Source: OLB16 sp964422415 (GTDB lineage Bacteria; Hinthialibacterota; Hinthialibacteria; OLB16). From it: 14,892 nucleotides of DNA. Location of the stretch: positions 1 to 14,892 of the forward strand of contig CAYRBI010000158.1 in the NCBI GenBank assembly GCA_964422415.1, read 5' to 3'. Both the position numbers and the translations under genes were made by a program. Of the stretch, positions 1-6,867 are shown piece by piece. Position 1 is the stretch's first letter. Each line of letters starts with the position of its first letter. Below the pieces are notes generated by a model, which saw only the letters and a program-made list of their open reading frames with translations, had not been told where the DNA came from and ran no database searches.

Positions 1-4
1 CCAT
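1..4 (-). CDS. Start codon of a third antitoxin gene, cut by the window edge
   Basis: Only the start codon (ATG read on the minus strand from 4 to 2) and one further G are inside the window. The assignment rests on the leader: positions 1 to about 40 closely match positions 1524 to about 1564, the leader and first bases of the antitoxin starting at 1527. The shared part includes the same AGGAGGATC-type ribosome binding site ten bases ahead of the ATG. The first base of codon two is G in both. The inference is that a paralogous antitoxin, probably with its own PIN toxin, continues to the left. No protein sequence is visible, so identity is by leader similarity only. Confidence 0.5.
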
Positions 5-41
5 CGGAGTTGATCCTCCTTCGTCTGCCTCATCATACCCC
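1..41 (-). repeat. Duplicated antitoxin leader, copy A
   Basis: This stretch matches 1524-1564 almost base for base: the first ten bases are identical, then one substitution, then identical bases through the ribosome binding site, with a few substitutions and one single-base gap further upstream. It covers the start codon, the Shine-Dalgarno site and the upstream leader of two antitoxin genes. It indicates duplication of a toxin-antitoxin unit, with the membrane protein gene at 66-806 now lying between copies. Confidence 0.7.
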
Positions 42-65
42 AAAAGATCTACCCGCAACGGCCCC

Positions 66-806
66 CTACGCATCCCCCCCAACCAGTTGTTTCAAAACCT
101 CCACCAGGAAATTCGATGTGGCCAGGCGCTTGGGCAGCATGTAGGCCGCCGCGATCCCGCCCGCCAGTAGGAAGGCCATCAGGTTGGCGGAGAAGACGGA
201 TTTGAAGTAATGGGGCTCTCCAACTTGTGGCTTGTGAATTTTTGAGATGATCCACTCTTCGTAGATTGTGGTGACCCCAATGCTGATGAGAAAGGCCACG
301 GCGATATAGGCCAGTTTCAAGATCCAATACACGGAATTGATCCCTGTATTAACTATTTGATTGGCCGCTGTAAACAGAATCAAGCTGAGGATCATCCCGC
401 CTATGACAGGAAACAGGAGAGTGAAAGCCCTTTTCTCTTGAATACCGAGCAATAGAACAGCAAAGCGTTTGGTTGGGAAAAGGGCCGAGGCCGTGACAGG
501 CAGCACTATGAGGAACAACAAAATTCCGGGACTTGGAAATCCCAATAAAATCCCCACAAAAGTGCTCACTACATTCGCCAGAAACATGTCGAGCAGGCCC
601 CAGGCAAAGGGAATTCTCCGTTCGAACAATCCGAAAGAGAGGCACTTGATCAGGATCACAGTGAGGAGAACGGTCAGCGAAAGGGTGAAAAAAGCGGGTC
701 CAGCCAGAATCGTGAAGACCGCAATGGGTTCACAGGCGTTAGCCTTGAGGGGAATCATGAGAGAAAGTACAGAGATCATGCTCATCCACCAAGACCATTT
801 CATCAT
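66..806 (-). CDS. Multi-pass membrane protein of unknown function
   Basis: The product is 246 residues. An N-terminal hydrophobic stretch (residues 8-24) ends in ANA-C, consistent with a signal peptide cut after residue 24. About six further hydrophobic spans follow, near 28-56, 68-90, 93-111, 128-148, 159-179 and 205-223. Two spans share an A-N-x-x-(S/A)-F pattern (LANVVSTF near 76 and SANLMAFL near 206), which may reflect an internal repeat. I do not recognise the family. The start is ATG at 806, or the adjacent ATG at 803, preceded by GAGG. It lies 36 bases downstream of a PIN toxin gene on the same strand and just upstream of another antitoxin start, so it is probably cotranscribed with the toxin-antitoxin array. 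The local sequence is AT-richer than the core genes to the right. Confidence 0.8.
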   Translation of the reverse strand: MMKWSWWMSMISVLSLMIPLKANACEPIAVFTILAGPAFFTLSLTVLLTVILIKCLSFGLFERRIPFAWGLLDMFLANVVSTFVGILLGFPSPGILLFLIVLPVTASALFPTKRFAVLLLGIQEKRAFTLLFPVIGGMILSLILFTAANQIVNTGINSVYWILKLAYIAVAFLISIGVTTIYEEWIISKIHKPQVGEPHYFKSVFSANLMAFLLAGGIAAAYMLPKRLATSNFLVEVLKQLVGGDA

Positions 807-842
807 TCATTCCTCATGTTACGAGTTTTTTTCACCGGACCG

Positions 843-1283
843 TTAAAGTATCTCAGGTTTCAAGAGTCTCGTTCCTATCAAAGTCAACAAATCGTCAGCT
901 TTCAATATGGGAATGCCATTATAGGAGCCCAAGTCAAGCAGATGGTGATCGCCACTTATAATCACATTGGCTTCCGCTGAGACTGCACAAGCGAGGACTT
1001 CATCATCTTCAAGGTCATCCAAAAATGTTGGTGGAATATATACGCGTGGGACACACACAGACATTTCCGTGTATCGGATCACTAAGTCTCGCGCTTCAAC
1101 TCCTGCGTGAGCCAACCGGCTTTCAAACTTCTTCATCTGTAGAACCCGGCTCAATTCCATGAGCAGATTCTCGGTCCGGAAAAGACGTATCTTTCTGGAT
1201 CTTGCCAATTCCAGAACAAGACGGGGTGTCCCACCCCAGAGAAGGCCCGATACCACAAGATTGGTATCAAGGACGACACGCAT
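843..1283 (-). CDS. PIN-domain toxin, COG1569-type (VapC-like ribonuclease)
   Basis: The product is 146 residues, normal for a PIN toxin. The domain opens with VLDTN (Asp6). Other expected metal-binding acidic residues are Glu43, Asp94 in the LEDDEVLACA segment, and Asp112 in SGDHHLLDLG. PIN toxins of this type are Mg-dependent endoribonucleases that cut RNA and arrest growth unless bound by the cognate antitoxin; the RNA target cannot be read from sequence. All four acidic positions are present, so the gene looks intact. It overlaps the antitoxin gene upstream by 17 bases, implying translational coupling. It is a paralogue of the toxin at 1586-2005, sharing the LDTN, SAEA-V-SGDHHLLDLG and G-P-L/I-L-A/K blocks. 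The start ATG at 1283 has a weak, distant Shine-Dalgarno site inside the antitoxin gene. Confidence 0.88.
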   Translation of the reverse strand: MRVVLDTNLVVSGLLWGGTPRLVLELARSRKIRLFRTENLLMELSRVLQMKKFESRLAHAGVEARDLVIRYTEMSVCVPRVYIPPTFLDDLEDDEVLACAVSAEANVIISGDHHLLDLGSYNGIPILKADDLLTLIGTRLLKPEIL

Positions 1284-1527
1284 GTTGTTCGAGTCGATTC
1301 CTACGATCCTCGTGAATCACCTCGTCCAATTCCTCCTCCGAGAGTGGTGGAAGGTCCACCTTTGCGAGGCGGTCAGCCATTGTAAAAAGTTCATCCACCC
1401 GCTTTCTCCGGAGCTCCTCCCGCAACAGTTGTTCTAAATTTCCCGGTGTCAGCAATCCCTCCGCCTTGGCTTCAGTGACTAAGCTTTCGGGTAGTGTAAT
1501 CGTGATTTTCTTCTTTCCATTCTCCAT
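1267..1527 (-). CDS. Antitoxin partner of the PIN toxin
   Basis: The product is 86 residues beginning MENGKKKITITL. An N-terminal beta strand (KKITITLPESLV) is followed by predicted helices (TEAKAEGLL and LEQLLREEL), the layout of ribbon-helix-helix-like antitoxins that bind their own operator; the C-terminal half is charged and would wrap the toxin. The open frame reaches back to 1560, but ATG 1527 is preferred because GGAGG lies ten bases upstream and the ITITLPESLV segment then sits near the N-terminus, as in the sister antitoxin at 1989. The stop lies 17 bases inside the toxin gene. Autoregulation by the antitoxin-toxin complex is typical for such pairs but no operator was identified. Confidence 0.82.
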   Translation of the reverse strand: MENGKKKITITLPESLVTEAKAEGLLTPGNLEQLLREELRRKRVDELFTMADRLAKVDLPPLSEEELDEVIHEDRRNRLEQHACRP

Positions 1528-1564
1528 CGGAGTGGATCCTCCTTCCTCCAACTCCATCATACCT
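1524..1564 (-). repeat. Duplicated antitoxin leader, copy B
   Basis: This is the counterpart of positions 1-41. It contains the start codon and Shine-Dalgarno site of the antitoxin at 1267-1527. The conservation runs outside the coding region, so it records a DNA duplication and not only protein similarity. The second complete pair (start at 2246) does not share this leader. Confidence 0.7.
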
Positions 1565-1585
1565 CATTCTTGTAGCCAGATAATG

Positions 1586-2005
1586 TCACTTTCTGCTCGA
1601 TAGAACCACCAATTCCTTTGCCGTAAGGATACGAATTCCTTGAAAAGTACCCAGATCAAGAAGATGGTGGTCTCCACTTACAATCACATCGGCCTCCGCT
1701 GATATCGCGCATTCAATGACGGCTTGGTCTCCCGGATCGGAGCAGACCTGCTCATAGACCAAGGCTGGGGCCACAATCTGACAAATGGATTGATACCATT
1801 CAATTACTTCCGGGGCCTGAATGCGTTTTTTGTAAAGGATTTTTGCAAACTTTGGTTTATTCAGAACAGATTCAAGTTCGGTGATCATGGGGGGTGAACA
1901 AAAAAAATCTGCTTCCCCCCGATGAACGATTTCCAGAACCTTATAAGGTGCCCCTCTCCAGAGAAATCCCGACAACACCACATTAGTATCAAGGACGAGT
2001 CGCAT
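1586..2005 (-). CDS. PIN-domain toxin, second copy (COG1569-type)
   Basis: The product is 139 residues. The PIN fold is indicated by VLDTN (Asp6), ITELESVL (Glu43), PGDQAVIECA (Asp93) and VSGDHHLLDLG (Asp112), so the four-acid active site is complete. The expected activity is Mg-dependent RNA cleavage, neutralised by the antitoxin encoded just upstream. It overlaps that antitoxin by 17 bases, exactly as in the pair at 843-1527, so the two units share one architecture. The middle region (residues 50-90) differs strongly from the first toxin, suggesting that the pairs have diverged in partner specificity. The start ATG at 2005 is preceded by AGG within the antitoxin gene. Confidence 0.88.
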   Translation of the reverse strand: MRLVLDTNVVLSGFLWRGAPYKVLEIVHRGEADFFCSPPMITELESVLNKPKFAKILYKKRIQAPEVIEWYQSICQIVAPALVYEQVCSDPGDQAVIECAISAEADVIVSGDHHLLDLGTFQGIRILTAKELVVLSSRK

Positions 2006-2246
2006 TTTTAGCCTGTTGCTCGCAGCGCACAGCTCGTATTTCGGCGTTTATCTCCTCATCCGGCATAGGTGGAACTTCAATTGCATGGATCCGTTCCAGG
2101 AATTTACCAAAACCTTCGAGTTTTCTCCTTTTTAACTCCGTTTTTAGAGTCTTCGCCATCTCCTCATCTGTCAGAAGCCCCTCTTTGCGGGCCTCCTCCA
2201 CCAAACTCGAGGGCAACTTTAGGGTAATCGTCGTGGTTGCTTCCAT
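1989..2246 (-). CDS. Antitoxin partner of the second PIN toxin
   Basis: The product is 85 residues starting MEATTTITLKL. An N-terminal beta strand (TTITLKLPSSLV) and a helical, charged remainder match the sister antitoxin; shared blocks include the ITL-LP-SLV-EA-EGLLT pattern and an acidic PP-(P/L)-(D/S)-EE-(I/L) segment. Translation could begin at a GTG at 2255, but ATG 2246 is preferred because GAGG lies eight bases before it. The C-terminal ATRP ends inside the toxin start, and the sister ends ACRP at the same place. Its start is only 16 bases past the aminotransferase stop, so it may be cotranscribed with the upstream operon as well as having its own promoter, which I could not identify. 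Confidence 0.82.
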   Translation of the reverse strand: MEATTTITLKLPSSLVEEARKEGLLTDEEMAKTLKTELKRRKLEGFGKFLERIHAIEVPPMPDEEINAEIRAVRCEQQAKNATRP

Positions 2247-2262
2247 TTTCTCCACCTCGCCT

Positions 2263-3378
2263 TCATCTCTTTAGCATACTCCTCAATGCCGTCAGCAGGG
2301 ACTCCACATTTCTCTCTTGGCAGCTCTCGCCCATCAGTCCGATCCGCCACACCTTGCCCGCGAAAGCTCCCAAGCCACCGCCGATCTCGATGCCATGCTC
2401 GAAGAGCAGCTTCTTGCGCGTTGGGGCATCCTCGATTCCCTCTGGAATGCGGACCGCATTGAGTTGTGGCAGGCGGAACTCCGGTGTGACCACGAAGTCG
2501 ATGCCCAACTCCGCGAGACCTGTCTTGAGCAACTCGTGCACGCGCATGTGACGCGCGAAGCGCGCTTCCAGCCCTTCCTCGAGCACTAGGCGTAGGGATT
2601 CGTAAAGGGCATAGATCATCGAGATGGGCGCGGTATGATGGTAGAACCGCTCTGCTCCCCAGTATTTCCGTACCATGCTCATGTCGAGGTACCAGCTCTG
2701 GACCTTGCCCTTGCGCTGGTCCATGGCCTCCACCGCGCGTGGGCTGAAGGTGACTGGGGATAGCCCCGGCGGGCAGCTCAGACATTTCTGGGTACCGCTG
2801 TAGAGGGCATCGATCCCCCAATCATCCACCCGCACATCCACTCCACCCAGTGAGGTGACCGCATCCACTAGAAACAATGCCCCCGCGTCATGCGTAAGTT
2901 TGCTGAGCTCCTCCAGCGGTTGCCACACACCCGTCGAGGTTTCCGCGTGAACCACCGCTACGAGCTTGGGATGGCAGCTCTTGAGCACCTCTCGGACCTG
3001 CATGGGATCGATGGGAGTCCCCCACTCGCTGTCGACACGGATCAACTTCGCCCCGCACCGTTCCACGATGTCGCACATACGTGTTCCGAAGACTCCATGC
3101 ACGCACACCACTGCTTCATCGCCGGGCTCGAGCAGATTCACCAGGGTGGTCTCCATCCCGGCGCTGCCGGTTCCCGAAACCGGGAAGGTCAGATCATTGC
3201 TGGTCCGTAGCACCGCCTGGAGCATCTTCTTGACCGCATCCATGATGACAAGGAACTCCGGATCGAGATGCCCAAGCAGGGGCAGGGACATGGATTTCAG
3301 GACACGCGGGTGGACATCGCTCGGGCCGGGACCCATGAGGATACGTTTCGAAGGATTCAGTTCGCCGGGGACATTCAT
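2263..3378 (-). CDS. Class V aminotransferase, alanine/serine-glyoxylate type
   Basis: The product is 371 residues from ATG 3378, which has AGGAG seven bases upstream; the frame continues open to 3426 but without a better start. It is a fold-type I pyridoxal-phosphate enzyme. MGPGPSDVHPRVL (near 15-27) is the family's N-terminal signature, SGTGSAGMET (68-77) binds the cofactor phosphate, HAETSTG (144-150) and VDAVTSLGG (171-179) line the cofactor, and Lys198 in YSGTQKCLSCPPG should form the Schiff base. The family transaminates glyoxylate with alanine or serine, or handles related amino donors such as ureidoglycine; the exact substrate cannot be told. The start ATG shares bases with the TGA stop of the ligase-like gene (ATGA), so the two are translationally coupled although their functions seem unrelated. 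Confidence 0.9.
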   Translation of the reverse strand: MNVPGELNPSKRILMGPGPSDVHPRVLKSMSLPLLGHLDPEFLVIMDAVKKMLQAVLRTSNDLTFPVSGTGSAGMETTLVNLLEPGDEAVVCVHGVFGTRMCDIVERCGAKLIRVDSEWGTPIDPMQVREVLKSCHPKLVAVVHAETSTGVWQPLEELSKLTHDAGALFLVDAVTSLGGVDVRVDDWGIDALYSGTQKCLSCPPGLSPVTFSPRAVEAMDQRKGKVQSWYLDMSMVRKYWGAERFYHHTAPISMIYALYESLRLVLEEGLEARFARHMRVHELLKTGLAELGIDFVVTPEFRLPQLNAVRIPEGIEDAPTRKKLLFEHGIEIGGGLGAFAGKVWRIGLMGESCQERNVESLLTALRSMLKR

Positions 3379-4778
3379 GTTCTCTCTCCTAAAGGTTGTT
3401 GAATGGCTTGTTTTTGTAAGATGCAACGGACCGCTGGGGCCAGCCCGCAGGTGGTCCAGAAAGCGATATCAATTTTGTCGCTGGGGCCGAGATTGTTGAA
3501 CAGGGCGTGGGTCAGGTAAACCACCATCATCCCCTCCAGTCCCAGACTGAGCGCGCGGAGTTCTGGCCTTCCTGCCGCGAGACGGAAAATCCGCCGTGTC
3601 TCCATGAAGAAAGCTAGAATCAGAAGGATATAAGCGAATAGCCCCACTACCCCCAATTCGGCCAGTATCTCCAGGTACAGGTTGTGCGCTCCCATGTGGA
3701 GTTTGCCCTCGAAGGAGTGCACATAGTAGATGTGCTGGTAGTAAAGGTCGGGATAACATCCCAGTCCGACCCCCAAAGTGGGCTGGGTAAGCCACATCGA
3801 AAGAGCGGCCATCCAGCGGTCAATCCGGCTCTCATTGGCCACGAAGCGGATATCGAAGAGGGTTCGCCAACGTTCCCGGAGGAGTGGTTCAAGCCCCAGG
3901 TAAATCGCCGCGGCAATACCCAGCAGCGCCAGGACCGACAGAAAGAATGCGAACCGGAAACTTAAGGCGGTGCGTTGACGTAACAAGAGGTAGAAGACCA
4001 ACGCCACCATCCCCAGCCAGGCTCCACGGACAAAGGTGGCGAGAATCCCAATGGTGACCAGCCCCAGGAAGGCCACGATCAAGCTTTTCCGTTTGAGCGG
4101 TTGGGTGAGTGCCCCCAGCGCGAAAGCCGCCGGGAAACAGAGGTAGGCGGCATACACACAGTGGTCATTGAAGAAGGGAGCCGCGATCTCCTGGTAGATC
4201 TGAAACCCCGCTCCGGTCTGAGTGTAGATCCCATACAAGACCAGGAAGGAGGTTGTGGCGCCGAAGACCAGGCATAGCTGCCATACCTCCCGCAGGGAAT
4301 GAACCGCCATTTGGGTGAGTACATATCCCCCGAGAAACCCCGCCGTGCCCCGCGCCAGGGCCTTGGCGGTGACCAGAGGGATCTCGCTGTGGAGGAAGGA
4401 TGAATATTGAATCAGCACCAACAACCCGGCGGCGGCATGAAGGGGCGAAACTGTCCAGCGCAGCTTCCCGGTCCGTAGAACTGTCAGGGCTACGCTGAGG
4501 CCCGCCAGGGGAGCCAAGATCTCGGTGGGTAAGGTAAGATGGTTGCCCGCCCCCAGGACATTGTGGACCTCCATCGAGAAGGGCAGCAGGCCGGCCAGCA
4601 GGAACCAGAGCCACTTGGGGTGTAGGGCCAGAACCACACCGCCCGCCATGGCTACTCCAGCGGTCAACACCAGCGGGTTGCGTAGGAGTAGACTGAGCGG
4701 AAGCGCGATGAGAAGAGACACGCCCGCCACGAATATTAATGGAATGGGAAGCGAGAGCCGTTGAGCCAAGGACCGCAT
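3375..4778 (-). CDS. O-antigen ligase / Wzy-type polymerase family membrane protein
   Basis: The product is about 467 residues from ATG 4778; a TTG at 4796 is an alternative, and neither has a clear Shine-Dalgarno site. Roughly ten to twelve hydrophobic spans run through the protein. The Wzy_C/WaaL signature is present: FVRGAWLG near 249-256, then a large periplasmic loop with RIDRWMAA, QPTLGVGLG (332-340) and GAHNLYLEILAELGVVG with His365. Members act on the periplasmic face of the inner membrane, ligating O-antigen to lipid A-core or polymerising glycans carried on undecaprenyl diphosphate; related proteins glycosylate pilins. Nearby Kdo and LPS kinase genes favour a surface-glycan role. 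No glycosyltransferases flank it, so its substrate is open. The gene is divergent from tilS with nine bases between the likely starts. Confidence 0.85.
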   Translation of the reverse strand: MRSLAQRLSLPIPLIFVAGVSLLIALPLSLLLRNPLVLTAGVAMAGGVVLALHPKWLWFLLAGLLPFSMEVHNVLGAGNHLTLPTEILAPLAGLSVALTVLRTGKLRWTVSPLHAAAGLLVLIQYSSFLHSEIPLVTAKALARGTAGFLGGYVLTQMAVHSLREVWQLCLVFGATTSFLVLYGIYTQTGAGFQIYQEIAAPFFNDHCVYAAYLCFPAAFALGALTQPLKRKSLIVAFLGLVTIGILATFVRGAWLGMVALVFYLLLRQRTALSFRFAFFLSVLALLGIAAAIYLGLEPLLRERWRTLFDIRFVANESRIDRWMAALSMWLTQPTLGVGLGCYPDLYYQHIYYVHSFEGKLHMGAHNLYLEILAELGVVGLFAYILLILAFFMETRRIFRLAAGRPELRALSLGLEGMMVVYLTHALFNNLGPSDKIDIAFWTTCGLAPAVRCILQKQAIQQPLGERT

Positions 4779-4787
4779 ACAAGCATC

Positions 4788-5855
4788 ATGCCACAAGACA
4801 AGGTTTCTTGTTCACCCGATCCGCTCGAAATCCGTTTCCAGGAGCAGCTCCTCTCAATCTGGCCAAAGGGGGTTCCTCAACGGCTTCTCGTGGCGGTTTC
4901 TGGTGGAGCGGACTCTACAGCACTCGCCCTCTTGTGTTGGTCTTTTTTCTCCACCATGGCGCGAGAAGGGATTTACGCGCCAGCGGATAACATATTCCCA
5001 ATGGCCATCGCCCATTTCCACCATCATCTGCGTCCCATCGAGGCCGATGGAGATGAAGCCTTTGTGTGTGGTCTGGCTGACAGGCTAGGGGTTCCTTACA
5101 GGCGGGGAGACTGGACCCGGGAAGAGCAGGGTAAGTTGCTCCATGAGGACCGTAACCTCCAGGCGGCGGCGCGGAGAGCCCGCTATGAGTTCCTGATCCG
5201 GACTGCAAAAGACTTGGATCTGCCTGTTCTCGTCACCGCTCACCACCGTGATGACCAGGTCGAGACCGTCATGTTCAACCTCTCGCGTGGGGGAGGAACC
5301 GGCGCTTGGCGGGGCATCCGTTCTGCCATCCAACGCCAAGGGATCTGGATTCTGCGTCCGCTGCTCCCTTTCACAAAGGAGGAACTCCTCGCGTATCTTG
5401 AACAGCGCGGTGAGGCTCACCGGGAGGATTCCTCCAACCAGTCGCGCAAGTATTCCCGCAACCGGATCCGCCATGATCTCCTACCCGAGGCGGTCGCCAA
5501 GGATCCCGGTTATGTAGAGTTACTTCTCGCTCGCAATGCCTCTGCTCAAACCGAGGAGACCCATTGGTTGGGGGTGTTGGAATCATTCAAGAAGGAAGGG
5601 TTGTTCCAAGAGAGTTTCTGGACTCTTCCCCGAAGACAGTTCGCGGAAATGACTGAAGAGGGGCATTTTTACTGTCTCCGGCAACTACTGTGGGAGTTTT
5701 CTGGGGCGGGGGAGGGGTGGTTTCCCATCCGCCGGAGGAGTCTGTCAACTCTGTCCGGATGGTTGAGTTCCGGTAAGGATGGCGAGGTGACCTTCCCGGG
5801 GGAGATCCGTGTCAAACTCCATGGGGGCGCGCTGATTCTCCACAGGAAAAAATAA
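4788..5855 (+). CDS. tilS: tRNA(Ile)-lysidine synthase TilS
   Basis: The product is 355 residues. TilS adds lysine to cytidine 34 of tRNA-Ile(CAU) using ATP, so that it reads AUA and not AUG; it is essential in most bacteria. The N-terminal PP-loop ATPase motif is SGGADS (residues 38-43). Further family markers are HHHLRP, TAHHRDDQVET, RPLLPFTKEELLAYL, and EDSSNQSRKYSRNRIRHDLLP, the tRNA-binding/active-site segment. The C-terminal region after about 240 is more divergent and ends in a small beta-rich domain, of normal length for a shorter TilS. ATG 4788 is chosen; an upstream TTG at 4761 would overlap the divergent ligase gene and neither start has a strong ribosome binding site. It appears monocistronic. 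Confidence 0.93.
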   Translation: MPQDKVSCSPDPLEIRFQEQLLSIWPKGVPQRLLVAVSGGADSTALALLCWSFFSTMAREGIYAPADNIFPMAIAHFHHHLRPIEADGDEAFVCGLADRLGVPYRRGDWTREEQGKLLHEDRNLQAAARRARYEFLIRTAKDLDLPVLVTAHHRDDQVETVMFNLSRGGGTGAWRGIRSAIQRQGIWILRPLLPFTKEELLAYLEQRGEAHREDSSNQSRKYSRNRIRHDLLPEAVAKDPGYVELLLARNASAQTEETHWLGVLESFKKEGLFQESFWTLPRRQFAEMTEEGHFYCLRQLLWEFSGAGEGWFPIRRRSLSTLSGWLSSGKDGEVTFPGEIRVKLHGGALILHRKK

Positions 5856-5876
5856 GAACCCTTGAACCTTCATTGC

Positions 5877-5902
5877 TGGCGCGATAACGGAATTACGTGC
5901 CA
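5877..5902. terminator. Weak hairpin between convergent tilS and kdsD
   Basis: A seven-base-pair stem, 5877-5883 with 5896-5902, has one wobble pair and a 12-base loop, and sits midway in the 55-base gap between convergent genes. The location suits a bidirectional terminator. There is no convincing T-run on either side, so the call is tentative. Confidence 0.25.
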
Positions 5903-5910
5903 ACGATACT

Positions 5911-6867
5911 TTACCAGGCCATCAGGTCTTTGACCGTGAAGAGTCCGACTGCCCGTCCCTCACTGTCCACCACCGGCAGGTCATCGATATGGAGTTTCTT
6001 GGCGATCCGGACTCCCTCGGCGGCCAGATTCTCCGGATAGACCACTTTGGGTTGGTTGGTCATGACTGCTTGGATCGGTCCGGTCAGGGCACTGGGGCGT
6101 TGTACTACCGTGCGGCGGAGATCTCCATCGGTGTAGATCCCCACCAAGTGGCCTGTTTCATCCACCACCAATGCCGCGCCGGCCTTGGCGGCAGTTACCA
6201 GTTTAATGGCGGTCTGGACCGTGTCTTGTGGAGACACCATGGGGCAACTCTCACCGGTCCGCATGACCTCCCGTACCGTGACGATTGCCTTCCCTAATGA
6301 ACCGCCGGGGTGGTTGAGACCATAATCCTCCCGTGTGAAGCCACGTTGATCCATGACCGCCATGGCGAGGGCATCCCCCATCGCCAGCGCCGCCGTGGTG
6401 CTCGCGGTGGGTGCCAAACCCAACGAACAGGCCTCGCGCTCGACCCCCACATCCAGGATGCAGTCGGCGTTACGGGCCAGAGTAGAGGTGGTGTTGCCCA
6501 CCATCGCGATCAGGGTGCAGCCGATGCGCTTGATGATCGGGATTAAGCGCAGGATCTCCTCGGTTTCGCCGCTGTTACTCAAGGCGATGACGACATCCTG
6601 GGGCAGTAACATCCCGGCGTCGCCATGGATCGCTTCGGCGGGGTGAAGGGTGAAGGCGGGTGTCCCCGTGCTGGCCAGTGTTCCCGCCACCTTGTGGGCG
6701 ATGATTCCGCACTTGCCCATACCAGTGAGTACGACCCGGCCAGTGCATCCCAGTAGGAGCTCGGATGCACGGATAAAGTGGTCATCCAGCCGGTCAAGTA
6801 GCGTACGAACCGCATTGGCCTCGAGTTCCAAAACCTCTCGTGCTCTCTCCAAGGGCATGGTTAACAT
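5911..6867 (-). CDS. kdsD: Arabinose-5-phosphate isomerase KdsD (KpsF/GutQ family)
   Basis: The product is 318 residues, or 315 if the ATG at 6858 is used. It interconverts ribulose-5-phosphate and arabinose-5-phosphate, the first step to Kdo. An N-terminal SIS domain carries GMGKCGIIAHKVAGTL, HPAEAIHGDAGM and SNSGETEEIL, followed by GLAPTASTTAALAMGDALA and LNHPGGSLGK with the conserved catalytic-region His. Two CBS domains follow, ending GIYTDGDLRR and GLFTVKDLMAW. This full SIS-CBS-CBS layout and length match KdsD. AAGGAG lies two bases before ATG 6867 and eleven before ATG 6858, so the start is uncertain. It overlaps or abuts the kdsA stop (6861-6863), so kdsA-kdsD form an operon supplying Kdo-8-phosphate. 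Confidence 0.93.
   Translation of the reverse strand: MLTMPLERAREVLELEANAVRTLLDRLDDHFIRASELLLGCTGRVVLTGMGKCGIIAHKVAGTLASTGTPAFTLHPAEAIHGDAGMLLPQDVVIALSNSGETEEILRLIPIIKRIGCTLIAMVGNTTSTLARNADCILDVGVEREACSLGLAPTASTTAALAMGDALAMAVMDQRGFTREDYGLNHPGGSLGKAIVTVREVMRTGESCPMVSPQDTVQTAIKLVTAAKAGAALVVDETGHLVGIYTDGDLRRTVVQRPSALTGPIQAVMTNQPKVVYPENLAAEGVRIAKKLHIDDLPVVDSEGRAVGLFTVKDLMAW

Noticed and set aside
1..2260. CRISPR array, insertion sequence or prophage in the accessory block
   Set aside because: No regularly spaced repeats, transposase, integrase or phage genes were seen. The only repeat is the duplicated antitoxin leader.
2219..2821. A long minus-strand frame (200 codons) within the aminotransferase gene, and similar long frames opposite or inside kdsA, ruvB and the nucleoside hydrolase gene
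   Set aside because: They overlap genes with clear family motifs, are in GC-rich DNA that leaves shadow frames open, and have Arg/Pro/His-rich compositions without domains.
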